DNA of 47,510 bases, from NCBI GenBank assembly GCA_015680685.1, contig MNCI01008930.1, forward strand, positions 748,248 to 795,757, read 5' to 3'. This DNA comes from Gnetum montanum (Eukaryota; Streptophyta; Gnetopsida; Gnetales; Gnetaceae). Numbering within the stretch: the stretch's first letter is position 1; every line of letters starts with the position of its first letter. The notes beneath the pieces are model-generated. The model did not search any database and was not told the origin of the DNA. It saw only the letters and a program-made list of their open reading frames with translations. The translations under genes and the position numbers were made by a program. Below are positions 24,599 to 36,575 of the stretch, in pieces.

Positions 24599-24894
24599 AA
24601 TGCAAAAAGGGCTATTAACTTACATCTATCTCCTCAACTGAGTGGTTCAAAAACTAGATAACAAAAAAGATCTTTCTTCCAAACCAAAAACCCAACTAAA
24701 CCCTTACACACACCTACAGTTGGCAATCCTACTTCTTTATCTTCCTCTATATCTAATCCATTTGATTCCCTTTCAAACTAAACACCTCCCAAAGTGCATA
24801 CTGTCATGTTAACTTATGTAGTAATTAATTAAATAAACGTTGGCCACCTTCCTAGGAAACTATCTGATTATGGAAGTTCCCTTATTTACCTTTA

Positions 24895-25260
24895 AATCAT
24901 TGGGAATGAGTATTGTAAGGCTCTTCTAGATTCAGGTTTTCATGTTAATCTAATTTTCCATAAGATGTATAAAGCTTAGAACCTACCTCTACTCAAGAAA
25001 AGAAACATCTATCTCAAGTTGGATGATCAGTCCATCATTATTCCCTTAGGATTGATGGAGGACATTGTAACTACCATTTGTGGGTGTTCTACCCTACTAA
25101 TTTCTTGGTGATCCAAGTGGACAATTGCAATGGGGACTTTCTAATCATCATGGGAAGGGCTTGGCCAAGCATTGTTGATGCACAATTAGGGATCCAAGAG
25201 CTTTCCCTTGAAATATTTAAAGAAAATGAATTTGAAAGATCAAGAGGAAGAAAGTTCTAT
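24895..25260 (+). pseudogene. Athila-like retropepsin (element B), broken
   Basis: KALLDSGFHVNLIFHKMYKA begins at 24917, corresponding to the Athila 'ALCDLGASINLMP...' active-site block, with D-S-G present. It continues through LKLDDQSIIIPLGLMEDI. The frame then shifts to the open piece from 25078, which has LVIQVDNCNGDFLIIMGRAW and DAQLGIQELSLEI, matching 'FPADFV.LD.......PIILGRPF.AT..A.IDV..GEL.L'. Confidence 0.7.
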
Positions 25261-25769
25261 GCATTATGTACAGTGATACAAGGTGAAACTATGTGTAGAA
25301 ACTATGGGTTGTTAATAGTGTATCTATCAAAGCATGCAATAAGTATGTTCATATATCTAAAATTTAAAGGTGCCTATATGTAGCAGCCACAAAGTAGAAT
25401 GGCACCCAATTGCAAATAGCTAACCCTTTGAGTAGCTCAACACTTTGCATGGAACCTACTAAGAGCTTAACATGTGCCTACATAAAAGGCATGGATGAAG
25501 TAGAGCAAGTTCATTACCAACTCTTTAATAATGCAAATGATGATACCTATTAGGGAGAGTTGGAAATTCTTGAAAATTTTAAACAAGTGCCCCTTAAGTT
25601 GAAAACTCTACCTGCCAGCATGGAATATGCATTTTTGAAAAATGGCAAGCTAGTAATATCAATGTCAATCTTGCTCCTAAATAGAAATAAAGGATATTGA
25701 AGGTGGTCAACAAATGGGCAACAGTCTTTTCTTGGTCATATCTTAAACTCACAAGGATTGAACCTAAGA

Positions 25770-26490
25770 TATGCCAGCATTGTATCTACACTGATCCAAC
25801 CATAAAGCCAAAGAGGTAGCCATATCGGTGGTTGAATCTCAAATTAAAGTAGATTGTCAAAGAGGGAATCAAACAACTCCTCAAGGCAGGGTTTATCTAT
25901 CCCATTGTAGATAGTGAGTGGGTTAGTTCACTTGTGATTATGCCAAAGAAAGGTGGCAAGTGGCTAGTTTGCAACGATTTTCAGTTGTTGAATATGGCAA
26001 CATTCAAAGATCAATTTCCATTGTCATTTGTGGATCAAGTGTTGGACACTACTTCTTGGCATTACTATTATAGCTTTATGGATGGTTATAGTGGCCATAA
26101 CCAAATTTAGATTCATATTCACAAGTTCTTGGGGAACTTTTGCATATCAAAAAATGCCTTTTACCTATGCAATGTTCCTGCAACATTTCAATGCTTGGTC
26201 TTGAGCATTTTTCACCAACAAATTGGTTATAGGATGAAAGTCTTCATCAATGACTTCTCCACCTATGGTGCTACATTTTAGCAAGCCTTAGACTACCTTG
26301 AGCAAGTGCTTAAAAGATGTCTGGAGATGGATCTTTAGCTTAATTGGCAAAAGAGCCATTTGATGATCTAAGAGGGCATTATGTTGGGACACAGAATCTC
26401 ATAATCAGGGATTAAGGTAGAGCTTGAAAATATTAGGACCATCCAAGGAATTACTCATCAACTAGAAATCATTAAAAATGTTTGATCATT
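25770..26490 (+). pseudogene. Athila-like reverse transcriptase (element B), broken
   Basis: Readable blocks include RWLNLKLK, GIKQLLKAGFIYPIVDSEWV, SSLVIMPKKGGKWLVCNDFQ, FMDGYSGHNQI, and VPATFQCLVLSIFHQ. The catalytic motif reads VFINDFSTYG where the family has 'VFMDDFSVFG', so the first Asp is Asn. Stops occur about every 30-50 codons. The domain order and wording match Athila elements. Confidence 0.8.
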
Positions 26491-26559
26491 CCTTGGACAC
26501 ACTAGTTACTATTGAAGATTCATAAAGAATTTCTCTAAGATTGTAAAACCATTGGTTGA

Positions 26560-27060
26560 GCTTACATAGAAAGATTCTCCATTTGTTTAGACCAAGGAAT
26601 GTGAAAATGCATTCCAATAGTTGAAGGAAAAACTCATAAAAACTCCAATTTTATGAGCACCAGACTATTCTAGACCATTTTATATCATGATAGATGCATC
26701 AATTTATGCCTTGGGGATCATGCTTATGTAGTTGGATAATTAGAAATACCCTTATTACATCCACTACACAAGCCAAAACATTATGGATGCATAGCTAAAC
26801 TACACCACCATAGAAAATGAATTGATGGGAATGGTGTTTGCCTTGGAGAAATTCAAGAACTATATGCTTGGATAAAAAGTGCTCTTGCACATGGACCATA
26901 GTGCAATTTTCTTCATGATGAATAAGCCAACAGTGAGCCCCCATGTCATATGATGGTTAGTGATCTTGTTGTAGGAATTCAATCTTACCATGGTAGATCG
27001 AAAGGGAACTAAGAATGTGGTTTCTAATCACTTATCTCGATTGAGATGCCATAATAAATA
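26560..27060 (+). pseudogene. Athila-like RNase H (element B), broken
   Basis: The blocks FYIMIDASIYALGIMLM, YYIHYTSQNIMDA, YTTIENELMGMVFALEKFKN, and LLHMDHSAIFFMMNKP match Ty3 RNase H, keeping the Asp of MIDAS, the Glu of TENEL and the Asp of MDHSA. The spacer to integrase contains VDRKGTKNVVSNHLSRL, the usual 'D.KG..N.VADHLSRL'. Confidence 0.75.
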
Positions 27061-27244
27061 GGATGAATGCCCATTGCCTAGCTAGTTTCCTGATGAACTC
27101 CTCTTTGCTAGGATTATAACTGAATAATTACCTATTGAGCTTAAATGGTATGATGGAATTTTTACCTATATTCTTACTTAAGAGATGCCACAAAAGTTGT
27201 ATTGCAGGAAGAAGTAATAGTTTCTTTACCAAGAGAAATGCTTC

Positions 27245-28225
27245 ATGGAGATCAATGAGCACCTCTACAAGGTGTGTGTTGATGGCCTAGTTCATTGGTG
27301 TGTCCCTCATGCTAATCAACTACTTATTCTCCAAGATGCTCATGAGGGTCCTTATGGGGACCACTATGTAGGGAGATTCACAACCATTAAGATCCTGATG
27401 GTAGGATATTACTGGCCAATACTTTTTAAGAATGCTCACTAATTTGTTAGCTCTTGTGAACATTTCCAATGCGATGGTGGAATGATCACTTATATGGAGG
27501 GTCCTTAGTAGTGGATCCAACCACTAGAACCCTTCAACATCTAAGACATTAACTTCATGGGTCCCATTACATCCATTTCAAATGGAAAGGCGTACATCAT
27601 AATTATTGTCAACTATTGCACAAAATGGGTAGAAGTAGTAGCTGTCACCGATTATACATCTTCTACTACTACTTAGTTTGTACAAAAGAATGTTGTAAAT
27701 AGGTTTGGTATGCCAAATGCATTAATTTCTAATAATGGAACCCACTTTATAGGCACTACCTTTCAAAATCTCATGCAATGCTTGGGGGTTGAGCATAAAT
27801 TAACTACCTCTTATCATCCCCAAGCCAATGGTTAGGTTGAGGTTATAAATAGGGAAATCACTAAGAACTGAAAGAAAATAGTTGGCAAATATAAGAGAGA
27901 CTAGATCACAAAACTCAATGATGCCCTTTAGGCCTGCTGCTCCACTTGGAAACTTCCTATAGTCTACTCTCCTTATGAGCTGGTGTACAGAAAATTGCCA
28001 ACTCCTCCTATTCAATTTGAGCATCGTACACTTTCAACAACCTATGACCTTGACCTTGACTTACGTATAACACAAAAAGAAAGATTAATGAATCTCAACC
28101 TATTAGATGAAAATCAATTGGTATCCCTATCATCTAGCAAACTACACAAGGTATTTAACAAAAATTCCAATGACCTTAGAATTAAGAAAGTCAAATTTCA
28201 ATTAGAAGATAAGGTCATTTATTAG
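27245..28225 (+). pseudogene. Athila-like integrase (element B), broken
   Basis: The zinc-binding part is HEGPYGDHYVGRFTTIKILMVGYYWP followed by SSCEHFQCDG (27340-27475; longer family wording is abbreviated here). The core has DINFMGPI (Asp), ALISNNGTHF (the second catalytic Asp is Asn), and YHPQANG-stop-VEVINREI (Glu present). The C-terminal part SPYELVYRKLPTPPIQFEHR corresponds to the Athila-type 'SPY.LVYGK.CHLPVELEH'. TAG at 27833 stands for the Gln of GQVEV. Confidence 0.8.
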
Positions 28226-30573
28226 AACCCCACACATGGGCCACAACAAACTAAGTTATAAACACTATGGGAAGGCCATTAGATTATTTTTTAAATCTTT
28301 CCTTCTGGGGTCATGTTGATCTATAAACCTAAGAGCCCAAATAAAAAACTTGTCAATGTTCAACAAATTAAACCTTTCCATGAGTATAAGGAAGCTAGTG
28401 GTTGCAAACCTCCTTGGATAGATAACCATGCTTGATTTTTTTAATCTCCTCTTTCTAAATTAGTCATGGGGGAGATGGCCATCCATGCTAATCATATAAA
28501 TGGCTCCTCATTTTTTTTATTCTTATTTTTACACATTTTTGTTTTACACTTTGTTATTTTTAAATCCTTTTTGCTTTTCTACTTTTTACTATTTTACACC
28601 ATTTTTTTGTTTTACAACATTGTTAATATGTTTTACTTTTCTTGACTATTTTACAATTTCTTATATATTTTTCTTTAGATTGGTGTGATTTTCTTATTGT
28701 GGTCTAATAATAATGTGCCTTATTAACAATAGGGTACAATGTGGTTTTCTTGATGTGGGCATGTGCTATCTAGTTATTTGATTATTAGTGTATGGATTCT
28801 AGCTTTGAATTTTATTATTGATAACTAAGACATGGTTTCTTTTTCATAAAATAGGCAATGAATCCATGTCCTCCACCCATCCATAAACTCTATGGGTTTC
28901 CTTATTTTGGAAACATGAGGTCTCTTTTCATTAATAAAACCTTAACAAACTTGTGACCTTGGTAGTTTTTAGTCTTGAAAAGTATTCAAGGGCTTGAGTA
29001 GGGTGTGACTTTAAGGGAACTCAATACCCTTTGTACCCTTCTACTTACTTGGGTGCATGCATGTTTTCATGGATTTCTTACTATTCCCTGTCAACCAATA
29101 ACTGGAAGTTGAATAAGTATTTACATGGTGTGGTTTCTATCCAAAAGAATGAAATGATGGGAATTCAAAGCACATCCCTTAGAAAAAATAAGGAGCTACA
29201 AGAACTAGTTATGGGACTAGAAAGACATGTTACCCATGCTTGAAGATCCCCTCTAACTAAGGCCCTTTCTCACTCCCTACTTTTCTTTACTTCTCAAATA
29301 AGGAAGAGTAGTTATCTATGGCAACACTCTTGTGTCTCAAGGTGGTGGACTAGTCTTAGAGTGGCAATGCAAATTCACTACACGTGGTTGATTTTAGTCT
29401 GGACTAAGGATGGATTTTATAAGATCATTTAATAACAAAATTCATGAGGGACTTCATATGACCTTAATTGGAAACCCCATCCACTTTCTTTTTTTCATCC
29501 ATCTATGTTTTCCATGCATCACCTCATTGTTGATGTTCTTGTTCTTGTTCGATGTCTTGATTTGATGTATCAAAATTCTTAGGTAGTTTCTTCTGGGATT
29601 TCATACTAAAATTTCTATAACCATTAATCATCCATGAGGCTTGTGGACTCCTTAGTTTGAGAATATGCAAGGGCAACAAAGGGCATGTGCCTACTTTGGG
29701 AAAGATCCACTTACATACCTTTTGGTTGGGATAGTTACGTTCTTTATCCTTAAGCATTCTCACAATAAAATACTTTTGTATGCCCCATTGATGACATCTA
29801 ATTGTGCGCATCTTCATAATATTTTGTAGTGAATTTTTTTTTTTTTTTTTGTGAATTCTTTAACCTTCTTCAAACATTTCATTGCATTTGAGCTTTTTAA
29901 AATTTAATGATAAACAACTTATCCATTTCATCCCATTTTTAGTCTTTCTACTACTGAAGGTACGCTTTATGTCATGGGGGCTACTTAGTTCTTTTTTATG
30001 GTCAATATTTTTTTCCAAATTTTTCTAACTTCCACAAAGGTTTAACTAAGGACTAACACTAACATCATCAATCCATGAAGTTAAACCCTTTTGAGAAACT
30101 CTAATAGCCACAAATATCAAATACTATTAAAAGAATCAATCCACCATACTCACAACCTAGCCAATTGTAACTACTAATGAGACAAGGTACCTAGAACCTA
30201 TATCTTACACATTGCACACTAATCTGTGATTTTGTTGTAATTTCAAAGGAAAGCGTGGACTAGAAGTGGGACTATCTTCACCAAGGAATAAGCTGCAACA
30301 CCATGCGACAAGGCCCCTTCATGATCATTGAGTCTTTTCCCTCATTCTTCAGTTGTGAGAGAAGTTGGATGTTAGTTTTGGCCAAGGTGTTCAATTCAAT
30401 TATCATGAACATCCAATTTTATAAGAGATTGTAAATCCATATAGTTAGACACTTAGAATTTGTCTATTTCATCTAAGTTAGTTTGCATATCAATCAATAA
30501 CCCCATACCTTCTCAATATTTTGTAAGGGACTTGTTCCTCATTTTGTTTACCTGAGGAAAAATTTTCATTTAG
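28226..30573 (+). other. Athila 3' noncoding region, no env recognised
   Basis: About 2.3 kb lies between integrase and the 3' LTR. It includes a T-rich block (28500-28690), a T18 run near 29840, and two copies of AGTCATGGGGG-like purine tracts (28463 and 29968) before the one next to the LTR. Athila elements often carry an env-like ORF here, but I see no long frame or membrane segment that supports one. Confidence 0.5.
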
Positions 30574-30584
30574 TCATGGGGGTA
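30574..30584 (+). other. Polypurine tract of Athila element B
   Basis: TCATGGGGGTA lies directly before the TGATGA start of the LTR. Confidence 0.65.
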
Positions 30585-31472
30585 TGATGAAGTGTATTTT
30601 GTCTAGCTTTGATATCAGATATCCGATATTAGAGCCCTAATGCCTTGATATTAGATACCTAAAATTGGGACCAAGAAGCAATGTTGGATATCTAATATCG
30701 CAGGATGTGTGCTACCTATAAATATAACACTTGGATGCATGGTTTGGAAGTCTTTTTGGTCATAGTGTAGCAAAGTTCTTGCAATTTTTCTTCCCTAGAT
30801 TTAGAATATTTTTCCCAAGTGCCCATAATAGGAGTCATTGAATATACAGATCTTTGTTTGAGCACTGTTGTACCTAAGCATGGCAATGTGTGTGGCAATA
30901 AAGATGAGCTTTCTGATAAACCTTGTAGCACTTTGCCTAGATTAAATATTTTCTTCATGCATTTAATGTTTTATGCAATTTTCTTTAATGCTTTAAGTAA
31001 TTAAGCTAAATTAAGCTAGATTAAATAGTAAGTAATTAAGCACATAAGTATGACCACTTCGAGCACATGCATGATGCTTGGTAATCCTAGTAACACTTAA
31101 CGTTTCGTAATGCAGAAGCATTATACATGTTCAAGATGTGTACGAAAAGTGGGACTAGATGTTTATGTTAAGGTTAGCTAGACTTTGGTTAGTTAGCTAG
31201 ATTAAATTAGTGATTAAATTACTTCACCCTTGTTATCATTTATTTTAAGCACCCAAAACATAAAAATAATAAAAATCATATGCCTTAACTGCACTTAACT
31301 ATACCTTTGCATATCACAAGTTTAATTAGGAAGACAGTGAATGACTGTTAGGGTAAGTTACTTCCTAGAGGCTAGTGTATTAAAAGACAAAGTGTCCATG
31401 GAACTTGACTAGATCACACATGAATGTTTAGTGATTCGTATGGTTGAGCATAGGGGTATTAACCATTCATCA
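30585..31472 (+). repeat. 3' LTR of Athila-like element B
   Basis: An 888-bp LTR runs from TGATGAAGTG to TTCATCA. U3 has several GATATC/GATATT motifs (30610-30700), and CTATAAATATAAC at about 30716 is the TATA box. Its end, CGTATGGTTGAGCATAGGGGTA...TCATCA, matches the inverse of 572-620. It belongs to the same family as the LTR at 572-1487 but is clearly diverged from it. Confidence 0.8.
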
Positions 31473-32327
31473 ACTATCATAGTCTCTTAATGCACATTCC
31501 TTCCTATCAGACTTAATAGATGAATGCATGAGGAAGATGAAGGTGTTGGAGAATAGTATCAACTGGTTCTCCTTTTGTGACTTTGTGACTCATTCTCATT
31601 TGGATCTATAGAAGCTCTAGGCCCTAAGCTTCATCTATGTTTGAAGTTTCTTGTATTCTTTCCAATTTCTTTTGCCAAGGTTAACTTTAACTTTGTGTTG
31701 GCAAGATCTTCAATATGTATTACCAATGTGTGGGAGTGAGATCCATGAGCTTGATAAAACCTTTTAACTTGAAACGAAGCATCTTTTTTTCTTCTAGGAC
31801 AACTATCTAAGGTACCTTCTTTCCTTTGTCATGTTCATGTTGTGTTTCTATTACAGCATCCCTTATTACCTAGGCCTCTATTGGATGGTATGGCCTTGTC
31901 ATGTTCTTTGTGACTTGATAGCTCTCTTGTTCATGACCTAGGTTGGCCTTCATGAGGGTTGCTTGAAACATCAATGGTATGGAATGTTCTTGTTGCAAAA
32001 CTATGTTGTCTTGCAAGTCTCTTCATATGAGCTATTCATCCTATTGTAGAATGAATGTGAAATCAAGATAGTGTGGATCAGTGTGGGCATATGTAATTCT
32101 TGTTTGCATCGGTGCACTCCAATCTTCTTCATCATGTGTTTTGTCATGATTTTTTTCAACTTCTTTGGCAAGTGATGGTCTTTCTCTAAGTGTTGAAGCC
32201 ATATTATGTGTTTGATGCTTAGTTGTATATGTGTATTATTAAAATTAATTAAAAATGTAAAGCATAGACTTTATGGTTTTTGATACAACAAACTTTATAA
32301 GATCAATTACTAAGCACACATTGACGC
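31473..32327 (-). pseudogene. Athila-like gag N-terminal part (element C), broken
   Basis: Read leftwards from an ATG near 32202, about 50 open codons include LAKEVEKNHDKTHDEEDWSA. This parallels the DDEDWS motif of element A, and the primer site lies upstream at 32328. Further left to 31473 the reading is heavily broken. The element is cut off where the LTR of element B ends. Confidence 0.5.
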
Positions 32328-32347
32328 ATCTCTGGCAATGGTGCCCA
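32328..32347 (-). other. Primer-binding site of Athila element C
   Basis: The minus strand reads TGGGCACCATTGCCAGAGATG, a degenerate version of the Asp-type primer site at 551-570, directly next to an LTR end of the TTATCA form. Confidence 0.55.
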
Positions 32348-32450
32348 TGATAAGTGGTGGCATATTCCAACACTTTACCATACAAGTCACAAGTGTTTGT
32401 GCATAACCAGATTGCAATCCATGGATCAAGAATGTAATTATGTTAGGAGT
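32348..32450 (-). repeat. Truncated LTR end (element C)
   Basis: The minus-strand end ...TATGGTAAAGTG...CCACCACTTATCA resembles the LTR end ...TATGGTTGAGTG...CGCCACTCATCA at 572-620. It fades at about 32430-32450, where the minisatellite begins. Confidence 0.5.
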
Positions 32451-32454
32451 TTAT

Positions 32455-33020
32455 GCTCTTCTCAAGAGCAAAAGAGCATGGAAAGAAAGGTACACCAAAG
32501 ACACGAAATACATAAAGCAAACATCCTTTGATCTTGATAAAAGAGCCACAAAGTCAAAAAGTGGCATGTAGAATGTGGAATGAAGGAATTTAGATGCAAC
32601 AAAGATACGAAATGCATAAAGCAAATATCCTTTGATCTTGAGAAAAGAGCCACAAAGTAAAAGAGTGGCCCATAGAATGTGGAATTAAAGAATTTATGCT
32701 CTTCTAAGTACACCAAAGACACAAAATGCATGAAGAAAACATCCTTTGACCTTAATAAAAAAGCCACAAAGTAAAAAAAAAATGGCATGCAAAATGTGGA
32801 ATGAAGGAATTTATGTTTTTCCCAAGAGCAAAAGATCATGAAGAGAGGCATGCCAAAGACATGAAATGCATGAAGTAAACATCCTTTGAGATTTGTAAAA
32901 GAGTCACAAAATATAAAAGTGGCACGTAGAATGAATGCAGAAGGAAGGAATTTATGTTTTTCTCAAGAGCATGGAGAGAAAGGTGCACCAAAGACACTAA
33001 ATGCACCTATGCATCAAAAG
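32455..33020 (+). repeat. Minisatellite array, ~105-140-bp units
   Basis: At least four units share CATCCTTTGATCTTGATAAA, AGAGCCACAAAGTAAAA, GTGGCATGTAGAATGTGGAA and CACCAAAGACACGAAATGCA. Unit length varies. The same unit returns at 34400-34900, at 36290-36385, and in inverted form at 38490-38580. Frames across it are repeat by-products. Confidence 0.85.
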
Positions 33021-33024
33021 TATT

Positions 33025-34390
33025 CAATTCGTGGAAGCAAGGAATCCAGGATTCATGATTTTGAATGTGTTTGGGTACGTGTGCCTCAAGAAAAAGTGGG
33101 GATGGGTTCATAGCTGGGGACGTGATAAAAAAAATTTAAATATATTAGTTTTTTTAAAAATTAAATCTCATATATCATAAAAATACATTGTAAAATATAG
33201 AACAAGTACAATGTAAATCCAAAATATTGTTAATGCTTAAAAATTGCACAGAAGATTGCAATATCACCATTTAAATTGAAGCAAGAAAATTTGCAAAGGT
33301 ATGAAGGGCATTGAATCCATTTTCTTACTCAGAAGCCATAATCTGGCCAAACATATAATATCTGCAACAACCAATCGGGCCAAACATATAATATCTGCAA
33401 CAACCAAAGTGACATCAATAAAATGAAACCCTTTTGTTACTCAATCCAATATTTCCAAAAATGAAATTAAGCCTCAAGCCTCAACCAAATTTATAACAAA
33501 TCTGCTAATACTTTTGTTCAACCATTGTGAGTGCCACCCTAGGGACTACCGATGAGTAGCGCCATAGGGCCACATTGAGGATGACCCCATTATAAAAAGA
33601 CAAAACTTAACTAAACTAGGCACACTCCAGTAACTCACCTCACCTACAATGATCAAAAACCTTCCTGATGCTGGAAAATCAGCACTAGTCATGATGAATG
33701 GAAAAGTAAAAACAGAGCACCATGAGCTTGCATATGGCCATTGGCCATGTGCTGGTGGGCTTCATTGGTTTATAAGAATACAGATTTTTAAAAAAGTTGA
33801 ACAAGCATCCATCTGTCATAATGTTCATGACTCAGGAGCCATCACGATGACCCTGTTTTGTTTTCTCTTTGTGTGAGTCATGGCGGAACCTTTGACGCTC
33901 CTAAAGGCAGTCAAATCCATGCAAATGCAATGTTTTCCTTGCACGCCCCATCCAAATCTTGATTTCCGTATTACCCATACTTGCTCCTTCGGCCTTCGGT
34001 TACCATAGTAGCCCTTTCGTGATTTCCGTGTGTTTGTTTATTCATTCGTACTCCCTTGTTTTCTGTGGTCCATCTCATGCCGATGCCATGAATCTTGATT
34101 GTTTGCTTGCCACTTAACAATGAAATGAAATTTTTGGTATGATTCAGAACAGGAGAAGATATGTAAGATTATAATGCAAAATGCAGACATTGCAAGAACT
34201 AAAAAGGCAAGAACAATACGAACAAGGCAAGGCAGGGCAACCATTTCAATGTATATGTACAAATTTAGACAAAATTTCATTGGAAATTATGAAATACGTA
34301 CCCATTGCGAATTTAATGTGCTTCTGTACGTGCTCCCGGATCGGACGCAAACAGTGCATCAAAATTTATCCGGAATGCGAATCTCCGGCA
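33025..34390 (+). repeat. ~1.3-kb spacer, tandem copy 1
   Basis: It starts around ATTCGTGGAAGCAAGGAATC (33028) and ends near CCCATTGCGAATTTAATGTG (34301) plus a short tail. Copy 2 is at about 34900-36240. The offset is 1,876 bp at the left end and 1,853 bp at the right. Copy 1 alone has a ~36-bp internal duplication (GGCCAAACATATAATATCTG at about 33352 and 33388). Open frames differ between copies, which argues against a protein gene. Confidence 0.85.
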
Positions 34391-34900
34391 CCTGCACAAG
34401 CAAACATCCTTTGATGTCGGTAAAAGAGCCACACAGTATAAAAGTGGTACATAGAATGAAGAAGGAAGGACTCCGGGGAGAAGGCCACAAAGTATAAAAG
34501 TGACGCATAGAATGTGGAAGGAAGGACTCAAGGGAGGAAGCCAGTTGTTAAAATGCATGAATTGATGTCGATAAAAAAGAAAGGCACGTCAAAGACACAA
34601 AATGCATGAAGCAAACATTCTTGGATTTCGGTAAAGAAGCACAAAGTAAAGGAGTAGCATGTAAAACGAAGAAGGAATGGTAATTCGGGAGGCCGATGTC
34701 AAAATAAGCACCAAACACACGAAATGAAGCAACCTTTCACGTCAATGTGCGAGAACGCGGGAACTCGGTATACAAGCCACAAAGTAAAGGAGTAGCACGT
34801 AAAATGAAAAAGGAAGGAATGGTAAGTCAGGCCAATGCCAAAATAAGCATCAAAGACACGAAATGCATGAAGCAATCTTTCACGTCATTGTGGGAGAATC
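34391..34900 (+). repeat. Minisatellite array between the two spacers
   Basis: About four degenerate units of the 32455 type (for example AAAGAGCCACACAGTATAAAAGTGG, and CACAAAGTAAAGGAGTAGCA twice at about 34640 and 34785) separate spacer copies 1 and 2. The CpG content is higher than in the retroelement regions. Confidence 0.8.
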
Positions 34901-36240
34901 CGATTCGTGGAAGCGAGGAATCGAGGATTCACGATTCTGAAAGTGTTTGGGTACGTGTGCTCCAAGAAAAAGTGGGGATGGGTTTGTACCACAGGATGTG
35001 ATAAAGAAAATTTAAATATATTAGTTTTTTTACAAAATAAAATCTCATATATCATAAATATACTTTGTAAAATATAGAACAAGTACAATGTAAATCCAAA
35101 ATACTGTTAATGCTTAAAAATTGCACAGATAATTTGCAATGGTATGGAGAGCATTGAATCCATTTCCTTACTCAAGAAACATATAATTTTTGAAACAACC
35201 AAAATGACAGCAATAAAATGAAACCCTTTTGTTACTCAATTCAATATTTCCAAAATTGAAATTAAGCCTCAAGCCTCAACCAAAGTTATAACAAATCAGG
35301 TCTGCTAATACTTTTGTTCAACCACTACTTGTGGGTACCACCCTAGGGACTACCTGTGAGTAGTGCCGTACAGCCACATTAAAGATGACTGAAGACACAA
35401 CTTAACTAAACTGCATTATAAGAAGACACAACTTAACTAAACTAGGCACAGCCCAACTCACCTCACCTACAATGATCCAAAACCTTTCTGGAAAATCAGC
35501 ATGATGAAGGGGAAAGTAAAAACAGAGCACCATGAGCTTGCATAGGGCCATTTGCCATGTGCTGGTGCTATTCGTTGCTTTATCAGCAAACAGATTTTTA
35601 AAAATGTTGAACAAGCATCCATCCGTGGCATGTTCATGACTCATGACCCATGACGATGACCCTGTTTTGTTTTTTCTTTTTGCAGCCGAGATAGGAGAAA
35701 AAGAGCAAAAACCAGCAATGACCAATAAACACGCGTGAATGTGAGCCATTTGACTCTCCCAAAGGCAGGCGAATCCATGCAAATGCAAATTTTTCCTCGC
35801 ACGCCCCGTCCAAAACTTGATTTCCCTATGACCCATACTTGCCCCCTCGGCCTTCGGTTACCATAGTAACCCTTTCCTGATTTCCGTGTGTTTGTTTATT
35901 CATTCGTACTCCCTTGTTTTCTCATGCCCGATACCATGAATCTTGATTGCTTGCTTGCCACTTAACAATGAAATGAAATTTTTGGTATGATTCAGAACAA
36001 GAGAAGAGAGGTAAGATTTTAATGCAAAATGCAGACATTTCAAAAACTAAAAAGGCAAGAACAATTCGAGGCAAGGCAAGGCAAGGCCACCATTTCAATG
36101 TATATGTATAAATCCAGACAAAGTTTCGTCGGAAATAAATTATGAAATATGTACCCATTGCGAATTTAATGTGCTTGGGTACGCGCTCCCGAATCAGACA
36201 CTAACAGTTCGTCAAAATTTATCCAAAATCGTAAATCGCG
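34901..36240 (+). repeat. ~1.3-kb spacer, tandem copy 2
   Basis: It is homologous to 33025-34390 along its length, with small indels. The 144-codon minus-strand frame at 35402-35836 is not conserved in copy 1 and is probably chance. Confidence 0.85.
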
Positions 36241-36289
36241 AACACTGTTACCTCTCCATAACCTTAGGGTAACTCCAAGTCGTTTTCTC

Positions 36290-36385
36290 GCTAAAGCAGC
36301 CACGAATTAAAAAAACAACACGCAGAATGCCGAAAGAACGGTGGCCCATCGGTAAAAGAGCGCTTAAGTAAAAGAGTGGCACTTA
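36290..36385 (+). repeat. Minisatellite unit abutting the PKS 3' end
   Basis: A degenerate unit (GGTAAAAGAGCGCTTAAGTA, AAAGAGTGGCACTTAGAATG) runs directly into the stop codon of the PKS C-terminal piece. Confidence 0.65.
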
Positions 36386-36575
36386 GAATGCGGAAGACAT
36401 GAAGGGTAGGAAGTCAGATGCCGCTGATGCAGGAAAAGGCTTGAGGACAATCGTCTTCAGGGAGATGCCGGGGCCAAAGCTCAACAGCACATTCAGTGGC
36501 AGCCCCTGGCCTGTTGTGGGGCACCTGTTGACTGGCAGCAGACCACCTACGAATCTCATCCAGAATGAACAACAG
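36383..36575 (-). pseudogene. Type III PKS (CHS-like), C-terminal piece
   Basis: Read leftwards from about 36575, this encodes the C-terminal ~55 residues of a chalcone synthase-like enzyme. It has LLFILDEIRRWSA, then after one frameshift TTGQGLPLNVLLSFGPGISL, and a KTIVLKPFPASAASD tail, ending at a TAA at 36383-36385. SFGPG (36467-36481) is the conserved GFGPG loop that shapes the active-site cavity. It begins at about residue 341 (alfalfa CHS2 numbering). The main PKS frame at 41.2-42.2 kb stops at residue 336-337, is on the same strand, and lacks exactly this part. It could be the displaced 3' end of that gene, or of a second copy. Its 5' edge runs into an oppositely oriented PKS piece. 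Confidence 0.85.

Noticed and set aside
28226-30573. Envelope-like ORF of the Athila element
   Set aside because: No long frame, signal peptide or membrane segment is visible; only AT-rich noncoding sequence.
35402-35836. 144-codon minus-strand ORF, the longest frame in the tandem repeat region
   Set aside because: It lies in spacer copy 2, and the homologous sequence in copy 1 does not keep the frame. No domain is recognised.
32455-36240. CRISPR-like array
   Set aside because: Repeats are long, degenerate and of variable length with no regular unique spacers, in a plant-like sequence; it is a minisatellite.
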